DNA of 64,000 bases from Atriophallophorus winterbourni (lineage: Eukaryota; Platyhelminthes; Trematoda; Plagiorchiida; Microphallidae), in the NCBI GenBank assembly GCA_013407085.1, contig JACCGJ010003598.1, forward strand, positions 1-64,000, given 5' to 3'. Numbering within the stretch: the first letter of the stretch is position 1; each line of letters opens with the position of its first letter. The notes under the pieces are model-generated. The model searched no databases and was not told the origin of the DNA. It worked only from the letters and a program-made list of their open reading frames with translations. Positions 13,501 to 25,500 of this stretch are shown piece after piece. Position numbers and translations under genes: made by a program.

Positions 13501-16500
13501 TAGACGGACAATTTAGCGTTGTTCAGAAATGTTAGGAGTGCATCCTCTTAACGAATAAAACAAACCAGATGACATGATCCACCAAAGTCGCAACGGAGAG
13601 AAGTTGTGGCTGGGTAAGCCATGTTGTACCTTGGCAGCAAACCCCATCTGCACTAAGTTCAAATTCAAATTATCTGACTCGCCATGTGAACCAACATCCG
13701 TCGTTCCCATGATGCACCTTCCCACGATTATGGTGTACCCTCACACGTTTACTCTGATGTTGCATATAAATACATATCATGTCCACCGGTTCGTGCAACG
13801 AACCACGATATTCAAATACAGAATCACAAAGTGATTACTGATCAAGCGCTAAAGACGTTTTGAAACGACCAAATAGTTCACATCCTCACACTAATCTAAT
13901 CTAACCGATAACGACAAACAGCCAGAAACCGCTTGTGGTGATGGAAGGTGAGCAACACCATACTTTGGTCGATTCTAAGTGTTTTGAGCGATTGACCAAG
14001 AATTAGTTTTTGAACTGTGTGCGCACAAACCCTATATTTATCAGCGGCATTCAAGTATAAATGAGACGCACATTCCCAAATGCAGTCACCAGCTTTTACA
14101 TTCACGTGACAATTCAGCCGGGAATCGTTGGTCTGCATACAACCTAGCAAATCTACTTGCTGAGCATTTCTCGGGATGATTTGCGTCAAACCTAGGCAAT
14201 TAGCTGCAGTCATCAAGCGCTAATCCGGGAAAAGGGTTAAACCATCTAAAACAAGCGAATTGCGAACTAGGTATAACAAAGCGGGTGACTGGAAAACAAC
14301 TTTTTTATGGTAAATGCGGATATATAGATAAACATTATCTTCATCTTCCGTTAATCGAATAAGAGATGCGTACTAGTTTAATACTCTTAAATATCCTAAA
14401 TACGTGACCTTGAGAAGTCGACAAACAGCATGAAGACCGGATTGTTTATTATTTCACGCAATTGAATCACGGCTGAGAAAAAGATATTCTTGTTTAGTAA
14501 ATCGGATAAGCATAATGACTCTACAAAACAATCGTGTTTCCAAAGTCTGCTGCGTTTTATCTGGCAAACATTTAAAATTGGATGGGTATAGCTTCCATCA
14601 CCGAACAATAAACTAATCATTGTTACAAACGTAACCTTCTGCAGTCGATTGGAATTCTGGAAGAAAACGAGGTGACTTTTGCGTCTGTTCTGTGGACAAC
14701 AACCAGTGCAAATCGATATGTATCAAATAAACGAGTTAAGTAAATTCTTGTCACCTTTTGAATAAAATGGTAAACCGTTTTATGTTAAGGTGAACCAAGA
14801 TCGTCCCAACAAAAGTTGCACCTAGTTTGCTAACCATGATGTACATGGAGATAATGAACTCCAATTTCCCGGATAGTTTGAATTTGAAAATCTAATTGTT
14901 TCATCAATGCAGAGATTTCACAACTGTCTAAACGCACATCCTATGGAGGAATTATTAAATGAATCTTAATTCGAAATAGTATTGAATACTCTAGCTCAGG
15001 TACGAGATGATAGTTGTTCTCCGAGCCGGCATGGATGATTACGGACATTTCGTCACGAAAACAGGTGACGTCATTAGAGGAAACTTCTTTCGAAGCAAAT
15101 TGGCAATAAGTCTCGTTCGAATTAATCTACCGTGTACCTGCGGTGGCTTGGTCATGTCTACAGAATGGAAAATGGTCGTATTCTGAAAGATCTACTCTAT
15201 GGTGTGTTGCAATTAGGAAGTCGACCATTGGGTACAAAGAAGTTTGCAAAAGAGATATGAAAGCTCTTGGCATTGACCCGGCGAGTTGGGAAGAACTTGC
15301 TCTTGACCGCTCACATTGGAGGCATTGTGTAAAGCGTCGTCTGCAAGCTGGGGAGGAGCAGATACAGATTTTGGCTGCTGAACGCAGATTACGCCGCTGG
15401 CGTGCAACTGATGCAATACAACCGAGTTCTGACTATCGTTACCAGCGCTGCAGGAGAGATTGTTCCTCTCGAATCGGACTGTTTAGCCATTCAAAAAGCT
15501 GTAAAACATGATTATTCATGCGATTGTGATGTACATCCATGGTCGACATCGACCGAAGGAGGCCAACAACACAACAGTGTGCCAGCTCGTCGACTGTGAT
15601 TAGCTGATATTGTTTCGCGTCCTAGTTGTTGGCGTGTTCTCATTGGTCCGCAAATTCCACCTAATTAAACGTAATCACTAGTCAAGTGCGGCGTTGAATA
15701 CTAAGGTTCGAGAATCTTCGAAGGTGACGAGTTTCACTCAATTGAATCAGTGTCCTTGATTCATATGTACCGATATTATTGATTTGTGATCGTGCCAAGC
15801 GATTGGATTGTCGACTGCATTGAACTTATATTTAGCTGATGATGAAGAAAGCCACTAGAACGCTGCGTATTTTAACAGCCGAGCTTTTTCTACACACATC
15901 ATTCAAAGTAACAAGGCACTAAATATATATTTATTGTTTGATCGAACTCATTTTCTAAAACTCGATTAATGAACAGCTCCAATGTATTTTCTAATAAACC
16001 ATTTCTAATAATGCAGCCAACAAATAGGTGAGGAGTATTGAAGTTTGTCCTAAGATGTAACAGAGCACAAAGCAGATGTAGATTTTCGGTGTCCTTACAA
16101 CGTAGCTCTAAGGGAAATGTAAATTCACCTATTGAAAGGGTTCAAGCCTGTCTCAGTAAAATTCTCGACTGGTATGCGTATTCAATTCACACAGACGATG
16201 GAGAAATGCGGTAACCATTTTCCCCAACACATTGCCTTACATCTCAAAGCATAAATACTCTATTGCAACAGCTCATGTGAACCTCTCTCATCAGTTATCA
16301 ATTAACGAAGCATTTAACATCTCTCATTCCAACAATGGCTGTTTTGTAGACTTTGAAAAATTGCGTTGAAAATCACTTCCGGTTTCGCTAGCGATCAATA
16401 AAAAAGGATATTAGGTTGCTGGTGTAAAAAACAACTTGTCAGCAGGCTAGTTAGATGCAATCTTCAGTATTTTTAACAAAAAAGAGAAGTGAATTATCAC

Positions 16501-19500
16501 TAGTCCTGAATGTACACCGGCGTTTTCTTAACTGGCTAATACAACAATATGGTATTTATTTTGATGCAGGATACACGAATATGGAAGTAACGTTCGAAAC
16601 TATCCACAATACCTCGCCGGCAGAATTAATAACCGATCCCAAAAGGTTTACTCCGATGCGCGAAATTCCGTTGGTCGACATCACCACGCACACACAATTT
16701 TCGCATTGATTCATCTTTAGCTTTTTACTTGTACACTTCTCGTGAACAAGGCACGAAACATTAAAATTGTGTATGCCGGCACACCGTGAACGTAATACCT
16801 TTCAAGTACTGCATGGAGGTGCAATCGTGCAGTACTTTGTGCTCTGTGGCTAACACCGTGCTAAATTGATTGGCCAGAGGTAGTGAGCTGCATGCTGAAA
16901 CACGCTGAAGTCTCACTATCATTTCTATTCCCCCTCCTATCTGACTATGCCTGGGCAACCTGACAGTAATATCGCCCACGTGCATCTCTAGCTGTGCGGC
17001 ACTTTGCCTGGATCAGGCTTGTGCTTTCATACTATCATACCATACCTTTAAAGTGAATATGGTGAGTAAGCAGTTCATGATTACAATGTTACCATTTTAA
17101 GCTTGGCAGTGCTTAACGAATATTTTTTGAAAATAATCATGTATCATCAGCCACGATGACGAAACCAATTCATCGGATGCCAGGCTAGCGAATGGATAAA
17201 AATTTACACTACTGTGAACAACCATCTATGTGAAAAGGGCTTACCACGAATCATTTCAAGATACCACCTCCTGCATTGGTTAAATGACAGATAGGAAAAG
17301 TTTAATATGCCACGGTTCATGGGCAGCATGGAAATATGAACGAAAATCTCAATTCATCTTAATTAAATACACTACTCAAATTTGTCAACATCCAAATATT
17401 AACGGGGAAGAAGACATCGTTTGAATAAGGAAATTCTAACCATTTTTGCTCATTAAAGACGATATTTGGGGTCCTGTGGAGTTAGCGATATCAGCCGGAT
17501 AATGTCGGTGCCCAAATCAAGTAATTTAAAGTTTTGTAAGTATTTCTGTCATCATGGATGTATCGTTGATGTTGCAGCAGAGACAGTGGTTGCGTTCTAT
17601 TAATCTATGCGTTGTTCTTAACCCAACAGCCAGGAAAACAGAACAAGACCGGAATGAAGCGTTGACCAGGAGTCCAAGGTCCAAGCGCCCAGCGTGTGCG
17701 TTTGGACCGTGGTCATGGTTTGTATTTATATGGCAACATCAGAGTAAACGTGTGAGGGTATACCATGATCGTGGGAAGGTGCATAGTGGGAACGACGGAT
17801 GTTGGTTCACATGGGCGAGTCAGACAATTTGAATTTGAACTTAGTGCAGATGGGGTTTGTTGCCAAAGTACAACATGGCTTACCCAATAACATCTTTCCT
17901 TTGCGACCTTGGTCGATCAGGTAAACCGGCTTGTTTTATTCGTTGGAAGGATGCCCTCCTAACAAGTTCTACCAGGCTTTAGCAATTTATAAATATCCTG
18001 CTGGCTGAATGAACGAAATGGAGTAGAGCACAATAATGCACTTGCAGATATAAAGATGCTACGTAAGGATGGCTCTCACACATTCTGCGTACAAAGGTGG
18101 AGCTGGAACACACTCTGTGACTCATTGTTTCTCGGACATTTTCTACTTGTAGCATACATGAATGACGATGACAATCAAGGTCATGCAAACATAGCACCAA
18201 TCACGTGACATCATTTAAAACATTTCCGCGATTGTTTTACTTGGATAAAACGTGACATACATGGACACTGCTTGTCCTGCACAGAACAGATTAAACAAGG
18301 AGACATCCCACCCGAGGCCAACAATCTGCTACAAAGCCATCAAACCAATTCCATTTGAGCTGCAAGCATCCGATATTCAGTGAGACGTTTCCAAATTGTA
18401 TGTTGACGGGATTGTTCAAACCTAATTCAACCCAAGGTCAATTCTCGTTCACCGATTGTGTTTCAACGCCCAGGCATATGGACATCCCCACAAACGCATC
18501 ATGAGTTACCAATGCGTACGTACCTTGTGTGCACTCGATATGTGAGTCTAGGAATGTGAGCACATCACCGGTTGCGGCTCGAGCGCCCAGCATACGAGCA
18601 CGAACGAGGCCCTTGCGTTTGTCCGCACGAATGATTTTGACCACCTTTAGCTGAGACATGTACTCTTCCAACGCCGCCTTTAGGTATTCTGTGGGAAAAT
18701 TTGACTGTGAACGTTTAACGAATTTAAAAAAAGAGAGAATGAAAATTGAACTTGAACGAGACATTGTCGTTTCGAATATTCTTTATCATGATAAAGGGAA
18801 TTCAGAAGTGGCACCTGCTGTCTGGCTATTGTGGTATTTTATCCTAGTCCTGTTATTTATCCGCGTCAAGGTCATCATCACTGAAGTAACTCATTTAAAT
18901 CCATCATTAGACATGCTATCGGCGACATTACGGTGAACAAAATTTGTAGTGGCAAGTTGCCGACACTGCAAGGGGAAATAACTTGAAGACGTGAGCAGCA
19001 GCTGACTGGTGTGTAACAGTTAGACGGTGATCCGAGTTATGACTAGCCAGTGAAACAGCTTTTCTACACAACGCATACGCAATTTCTATGATAAACCATA
19101 ATAGCCAGCATTCCACCCTTAGAAGCAACATCGAAACCCAGTCGATTGGGCCAGAAGCTCTGTTGTTTATCTCTGGTTTTCTAAACAAACTGTTGTAGAT
19201 GTCACGCACTAAAAACAGTTGTTTTTCCAACTATTGTTGGTATGCACTTGAAATCTGAGTACGGTATATGAACGAGCCGCAGCCACAGCCTGATCTACAT
19301 TTGGTCTGAGACGATAAAAGCTCTTGGTTTGAACGGCCTGCTTCTGTTTTTGATTCATGTAGTGTCGGGTCTAGTTCGACAATAGTGACTGATAGTATAA
19401 CGGTTTTCAATATTTTGCATTTTAGGTAATTATTGATTGGGTTCTGCTCTGGTAACATATAATACACAGTCTCGAAATGCTTAATCACGGTTGGCATTGG

Positions 19501-22500
19501 ACTTGTGTCGTGTGAATTTTTCGCCGTGCCAATTGCCCAATTTAAACTCATTCTAATCTCAAGAGATCTGAGAAATTCAGCAAGCAGTTGGTAAACTTTA
19601 TGGTGTTAGACGTTCCTTTGTTCAATTTGCCTATTGGAAATGCTCTCACGCTGAACCCACGCAATTGAACGATCCCCCCTTTCATGCGATTAGCAAACTT
19701 GTCGTGCGATTTCAATAGCTCTGAGTAATTGATTGTTAAGGTGAGCTTAGACCAATTAATCTGCCTTCGAAACACGCAAGCAATAAACCCAGAAATCATG
19801 CCATCTTCAGCACCGATAATATGCAGGTGTTTTAAAGAACCATTTCGTTTGCAGCCATTAAGTGCGTGATACACGGATGGCAAAATTGGCAAAATTAAGA
19901 CACCACAGTGTAGGAGGTCTTGTAAAACATTTTTTGTTGAATGTATCATCAAGAAATGTCCTTGCAAGTTCGTGATATTTCAACCAGAATTAGTTTTTTC
20001 GCTGGAGAGATGAATCACCTAGAAGTATAATTATCTTATCTGCAGTCTCGCTCTCTAGTTTTTCGATTGGATAGGTAGCTTAAAAAATAGAATCCATTGA
20101 CAGGACGTAATTCGCTACAATGATTTGCGGCAATTTTTATAGAGTGATCTCATCTTGGCATGTTCCATTAGCTGCTCCGTTCATCATCTATGGGCTCTGG
20201 ATTACCCTAATAGGCCAACAAATGAAACATGATATCTAACTGGATGTTATGAACGTTGGAGCGCTAGTGAAATTATGATGCACACGTCAGATCTAATTTA
20301 TCACTAGGGCATGTGAAAACTGGTGCACACCACGTAGATACCATTGCAGAAATTTCGCTCACTCACCCCGATCGGAATGGTCATCGACTAGTATGATTTC
20401 CTTCACCAGCTCCTTTGGCGAATTATCAATCACGGAATGCACAGATCGAAGAAGGACGGACCACGCCTCATTGTGGAAGCAAATAATGATCGATGTCTGG
20501 GGCAAATTGGGGCGGAATGTTTGGGTTTTGCAACTGGGAAGATAAAAACAAACAGCAAAGATGCAATCAGCTCGATACGATGAATACCATGCAAGTCAAA
20601 CTTGCCCCTCCAAATTTGCACTACTAAGATACTTTAATAACTCAATCGGACAAAATCAATTCACACCACGAATAGTCGTTTGAAAGTCTAACCTGCTAAT
20701 CTTTGGAAGCTTGTGATATTTTCGGACTTATAAGATATTCAATGTAACCACAGATTTGCATAATTACTCATTGATATCCGGGCGCATATTTCATTACCCT
20801 ACGAAGTAATTCGCCACTGGTTAGCTCCACAGACGGTACACCAGCACACAGAGTGCAGTTCGAGCGAATTCCCCGGTTCGTCATTGCTACGCCCGCACAT
20901 GACCTTGGATCGATACGATTGGCTGATGACAACGTGTCGCGTCGCGATCACGTGGTTTCAAAGTTAACCAATGAGAGTGCATCGAATGGTTTCCGTCATA
21001 TGACGCGCCCTGCCGTAGGCGAAGCCCCACTAGTCATTGAAGCAGCACACGTGTAATGTGATAAGTCAGTGAACGCCGTAAATCGTAAGCTATTGGGTTT
21101 GTTCCTGTGAACTGGTGCGCATGACAAGTGAAGTGAGAGTGATGTGGAAAGCCTGTTACAACACATCACAAGTCGAGAGAAAGCTGTCAGGTTGATACCG
21201 TTCTAATCAATCACACCACTTGATTGCAGATCGTATGTACCGGAGGCACAGATGTCCCAACCCAGATTGCATTCGCGTTATCCTCATTGTTATATGTATG
21301 TGCCTTATCTAGTCTCCTAGTGATTATAATGCCATAGTAACTGAACGAGTGTTGAATTGGCACGAGGCTTCAAATGTTGAAAAGCTGTGCGTGCCAACGT
21401 TTTGGAGACTGATATTCCACGCAGACTACCGAATCAACTGATTGGTAAAAGAAATTGCTCGGTTTTATTTGCTACATCCAAGAAATTTTGCTTTTTCATG
21501 ATGTGGGTTGTTTAGAAATATTTTGTAGCACGATAGCTTTAATGATTGACAGCATGACAGTAACGCCTTATACAACAAATGTTGAGCGTATCTTTAGGTG
21601 AGTGGAGCTACGTGTCTAAGCTGCATGGTGAACAATTTTATCTTATTCACCTTCAGCGACTTGTCATTGAGTGAATGCGGAAATACACACGAACTACTAT
21701 TGAAAATTTATATGAATATTTGAATCAATGAATTACGTTATTCAATGAAATTTTTCCGTCAATCGCACTTCGCGATCTATAAAAGTAACCAATTTATCAA
21801 CACATATAGAAGAAAAAGAAGAAAAAAATTGCAAGATTGCGGCGAAATAGCATAGGAGATTGAAAGAAATATTCCCCAGTGTTCATACTTCTGCAATCTT
21901 ATTCTCGTTCAGAAAACCGCTTCGCACAATTGAATTTATAGAGAATGATGTCATGGTTCAAATGTGTGAGTTGGCGCTTTCAAGTGAGAAATAAAAGTTG
22001 AAATACCTCGGTATATTTAAATAGCAGGAGTTATGCGTGCTTCCGGTGCAAATGCCATAGTAATGTGACTCGATCAGCCGAGAGCACAAAATCGACGATA
22101 CTTATGAGTGTTCTACCGAATAGGCTGAAAGGATTTGTTGATCCATACGCTTTGATCTCAGCGCCATGAAATGAATGCGGATAATTCCTATTTAGGCGGC
22201 GTCATTAGCCGCAAACACCAGCGAGGAAACAAAATTGTACTTGAATGCTTACAATGAGACAATAGTTTTATTCGCTGTTGGCGCATTGAGCATGGTGTGT
22301 AGACGTTGTTGAGAAAATAAAGGTTGTTTGAGTCAAAAATCGCAAACAAGGAACCAATAACAGATATGTTGAAAATGTCATCTAAGATATATCTGCATCA
22401 GCTGTCTGGTAAAATTGAAATCCTACGCACCTGATAGCATTTGAGATGCGAGAGTGTTAGCGGTTGGAACTCTAAAGTGGCGTACAACATAGTAGTCTAA

Positions 22501-25500
22501 AGCTATAAAGCACTTTCATGTTTATCAACTGGGCACATCCGAGTGTGTGGATGTCCTATTGAATATACAACTTCACAACAGCGTGACGTACGAGATAGAT
22601 TAAACTTATTTATTATTTGTAATGGTACTGTGGAGAAAGATAACCATAGAGAGTTCTGACAATATCACGTTAAATTTATATTCGTCAGGTTATCTCTGTA
22701 CAAAAGTCTTGGTGATCCAGAGACGTTTGAAATCTGAGAAAAAGTCAACCAGTCTTCAGGTGTAGCCGAAGATGTTATTTCATTTCATGTTCGTGTTGAG
22801 TTAGTGTTTCATCGTAAGCTAAACTGATCGATGTGTTTAAACTTCTGCTGACGTGGCATGAGGTCCTCTTTTTGTAACCGCGAGAGTGTGGAGAAACGTC
22901 TCACGACAGTCACTACATACGCATAATATCAACCATTTTTGGAAAAGTAGAAATCAAACAGAATAATAAATTCTCGTCGCTTGCTCTTAAAAACTTTCAC
23001 AGAAATCGAAAGTGTATCATGAATGACAGTAAATTGTTTGCTGTTACAAAGAATTACGTAGAATGTATCTAAAGTAGGATTCAAGGTGGAGTCCTGATGC
23101 GTGTGCCAGAGTTTCGTAAAGCAGAAAACATCAAACTTCAACTGAGATACAGATACATGTATGCAAGTAAAATTTCCGTTGCGTGGTTTACCAGTACTGG
23201 TCTGTGTGACGTTCATACATGTGGAGAATGGTGGTTATGAGATATATCATATCACCTGATACCTAAAGTCGCATTTACTAGAGGACATATGTTGTTGGCC
23301 ACTTCGGATTGATGTCGACCATGGATTTACATCACATTACATGAATTTTTCATGTTCATAGCAAGTCTTTGAATGGACTAAACATTCCGGATTCGGTCGG
23401 GAGGAAAAGCGCTCAACAACGCGCTTGAACTATAGTGTTTAAGGACAGATACAAGTACGTGAATGGAGAAAATTACGTGTGCAGCTACCAAAATCTCTGA
23501 AAAAGCATCTAACCAGAGCAGCTTGTGTACAAGTGTTTACGAATCGTGGATTTCTTACGTTCCAGAACGGAACCGAATCAATATTTAGATGTACCCGCGG
23601 CTGTCACGTACCCTGTCGGGCATTCTATGGAAATAAGAGTGAATGTTCACTTGTTCGCGGAGACCTCCCCACACCCTATCAGCACCAATCTCCGAGATGT
23701 TAAGTGCTGTGGATTGGGATACAAAGTACTTCCAATGATACAGCTGATCGAAACAACTTGCGTATCAGTCCAATCGGAACATACCAGACACATCTTTCAC
23801 TTGAGGACACACATGGCACGTAATCTGTGCGCACAATTTCGCAGCGGGATTTTTATGTCTCTATACACCGTAAAAATGATAATGCTTACGTTTGTCTAAT
23901 TGTATTGACAACGGTAAGAGTTTTTGGAAGCAAACGCATCAAGATAAAGTTTCAATGAATCATCATAATCGCAAACAGCATTACAGCAGCAGTATACTAA
24001 CTTGATATACAACCATGAAAAGCGTAAAATATTAAAATATGATGAAAGGTGGGACTCAAAAAGATACGGATACTACAGAAAATCGAACACGAACAAACAA
24101 GCTTAGCGGCTGGATGACTGGTTAAATCTTTCACCCTCAATTCCTCTGCAAAGCCAAACCCTGACATGAAGGCGTGAGGATAGTCTCGATGAAAATTCCG
24201 TCACTAAACACTAAAAGCATGAAACCATGCTGGAACGATATGTGCAAAGCAGCGTGTATATTGCAGAGATAACAACCTTCTTCGAGAAAATTAATAAATT
24301 TTACATTCAATTGCGTTAGAATACGTTAGAACTTTCTGCGTATTATAATGAATTGCACACACACTGAAAGCCCGAACAAGATTCAGCTAAATTGAATGGG
24401 TATCTGTCTATACCGTAAAGAGTCAGAGATTGATCAGCGTCAATCGTGTTCCGTAATATCGTCATACCAGCACGGTTGGTTGATGCCCCAGTCACGGTTT
24501 ATCACTAAGACAAACAAGACCGAAGCAGCGACGTGCTTGAAAGTTCCATTTGGCGCGCGTGTCAGACAGCTTACGTGCATGTTTTATGAATCACCATGGT
24601 ACAAAAGCTCGTCTGGGCGCAAATGGTGCCGGTAAGCAAAAGGGTTGCCTGAATTTGATCGATTTTTCGGTTCCAAAGAGCGCAAATTGAGGTGTATTTT
24701 TGCGACATAAGCACAACGTTTAAGTTACCGGTGTTGTGTGATCCAGATGCATTGTCACGGGTTTAATTCCATTTAAATGTGTATGGGCACATGTGATTGA
24801 ACAGGTTGGCCGTATTAACCCTATCCAACAGTGGCTTACAAGCACAGTAACTTGTTTTACTCTATAGATAGAATACTATTACAATGAAAGGGTTGATCTT
24901 ATAAACTGTTTTCATATACTTATTATTAATGATGACGCAACTTCGACCCTTGATTTGTCATGACATGTTATTTGACCATGAGGCGTATTGCTTACCGTAT
25001 AACTGTCATCAAATTTGTTACGCATTATAGAACCACTGAATCTCAAATGATCAATCGAAATAAAACAATAATTGTAACATTATTAGAAAGATTCATTCTG
25101 ACAGATAGCATGAGTCGGTGACCGAACAAAGTTCGCGCTTGCTGCATCTGATGGTTTAACTTACGGGCCTTCTCGCATATCCGGCAAATATCGCCGTACG
25201 CTGATGCGATCACTGGCGTATTGATTGAATGCGTTATCCTGCCAGCCTTTGTCGAATTTCGCTTGTTCTGACTTGGACAATTTGGCGCGATCTACCTCGT
25301 ATGCCACACCACCTTCACCTGAATTGAGTGAGAGATGAGATGATTTTTCTCAATTTAACATGAATTTATGCGAGGGAGCAAGTGTTGCTTGTGAGGGAAC
25401 GGTGCAGGCTTGGTAGAAAAAAAGGATTCGCGTGATCTTCTGCACACGTTAAAACCATATACAGATCAATTCTTGGAGTTGAAAATTTCTAAGGTCTTCC

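Larger units (their letters stand above)
13420..18523 (-). other. GALNT intron 4, 5.1 kb
   Basis: It contains both arms of an inverted repeat (13532-13770, 17715-17955), a decayed hammerhead-family repeat (13895-14020) and a non-LTR 3' end (15127-15600). From 15610 to 17700 I see nothing assignable. Confidence 0.7.
20534..25164 (-). other. GALNT intron 2, 4.6 kb
   Basis: It contains an inverted non-LTR fragment (23285-23415) and a satellite fragment (24765-24870). A GC-richer block around 20830-21190 and an open frame at 23525-23899 (124 codons, plus strand) are unassigned; neither resembles a family I know. Confidence 0.6.

Noticed and set aside
15835..15870. CTGATGATGAAGAAA as a hammerhead core
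   Set aside because: No stem II can form between the core and the A-rich stretch.
20430..20621. Minus-strand frame over GALNT exon 3
   Set aside because: Out of frame with the conserved [11 protein letters not shown] reading.
20915..20960. CTGATGA near 20923 as a possible third hammerhead
   Set aside because: No GAAA at the right distance after a stem II and no stem I partner.
23525..23899. 124-codon plus-strand frame in GALNT intron 2
   Set aside because: No motif, no start context, and it overlaps another frame. Not enough for a nested gene.
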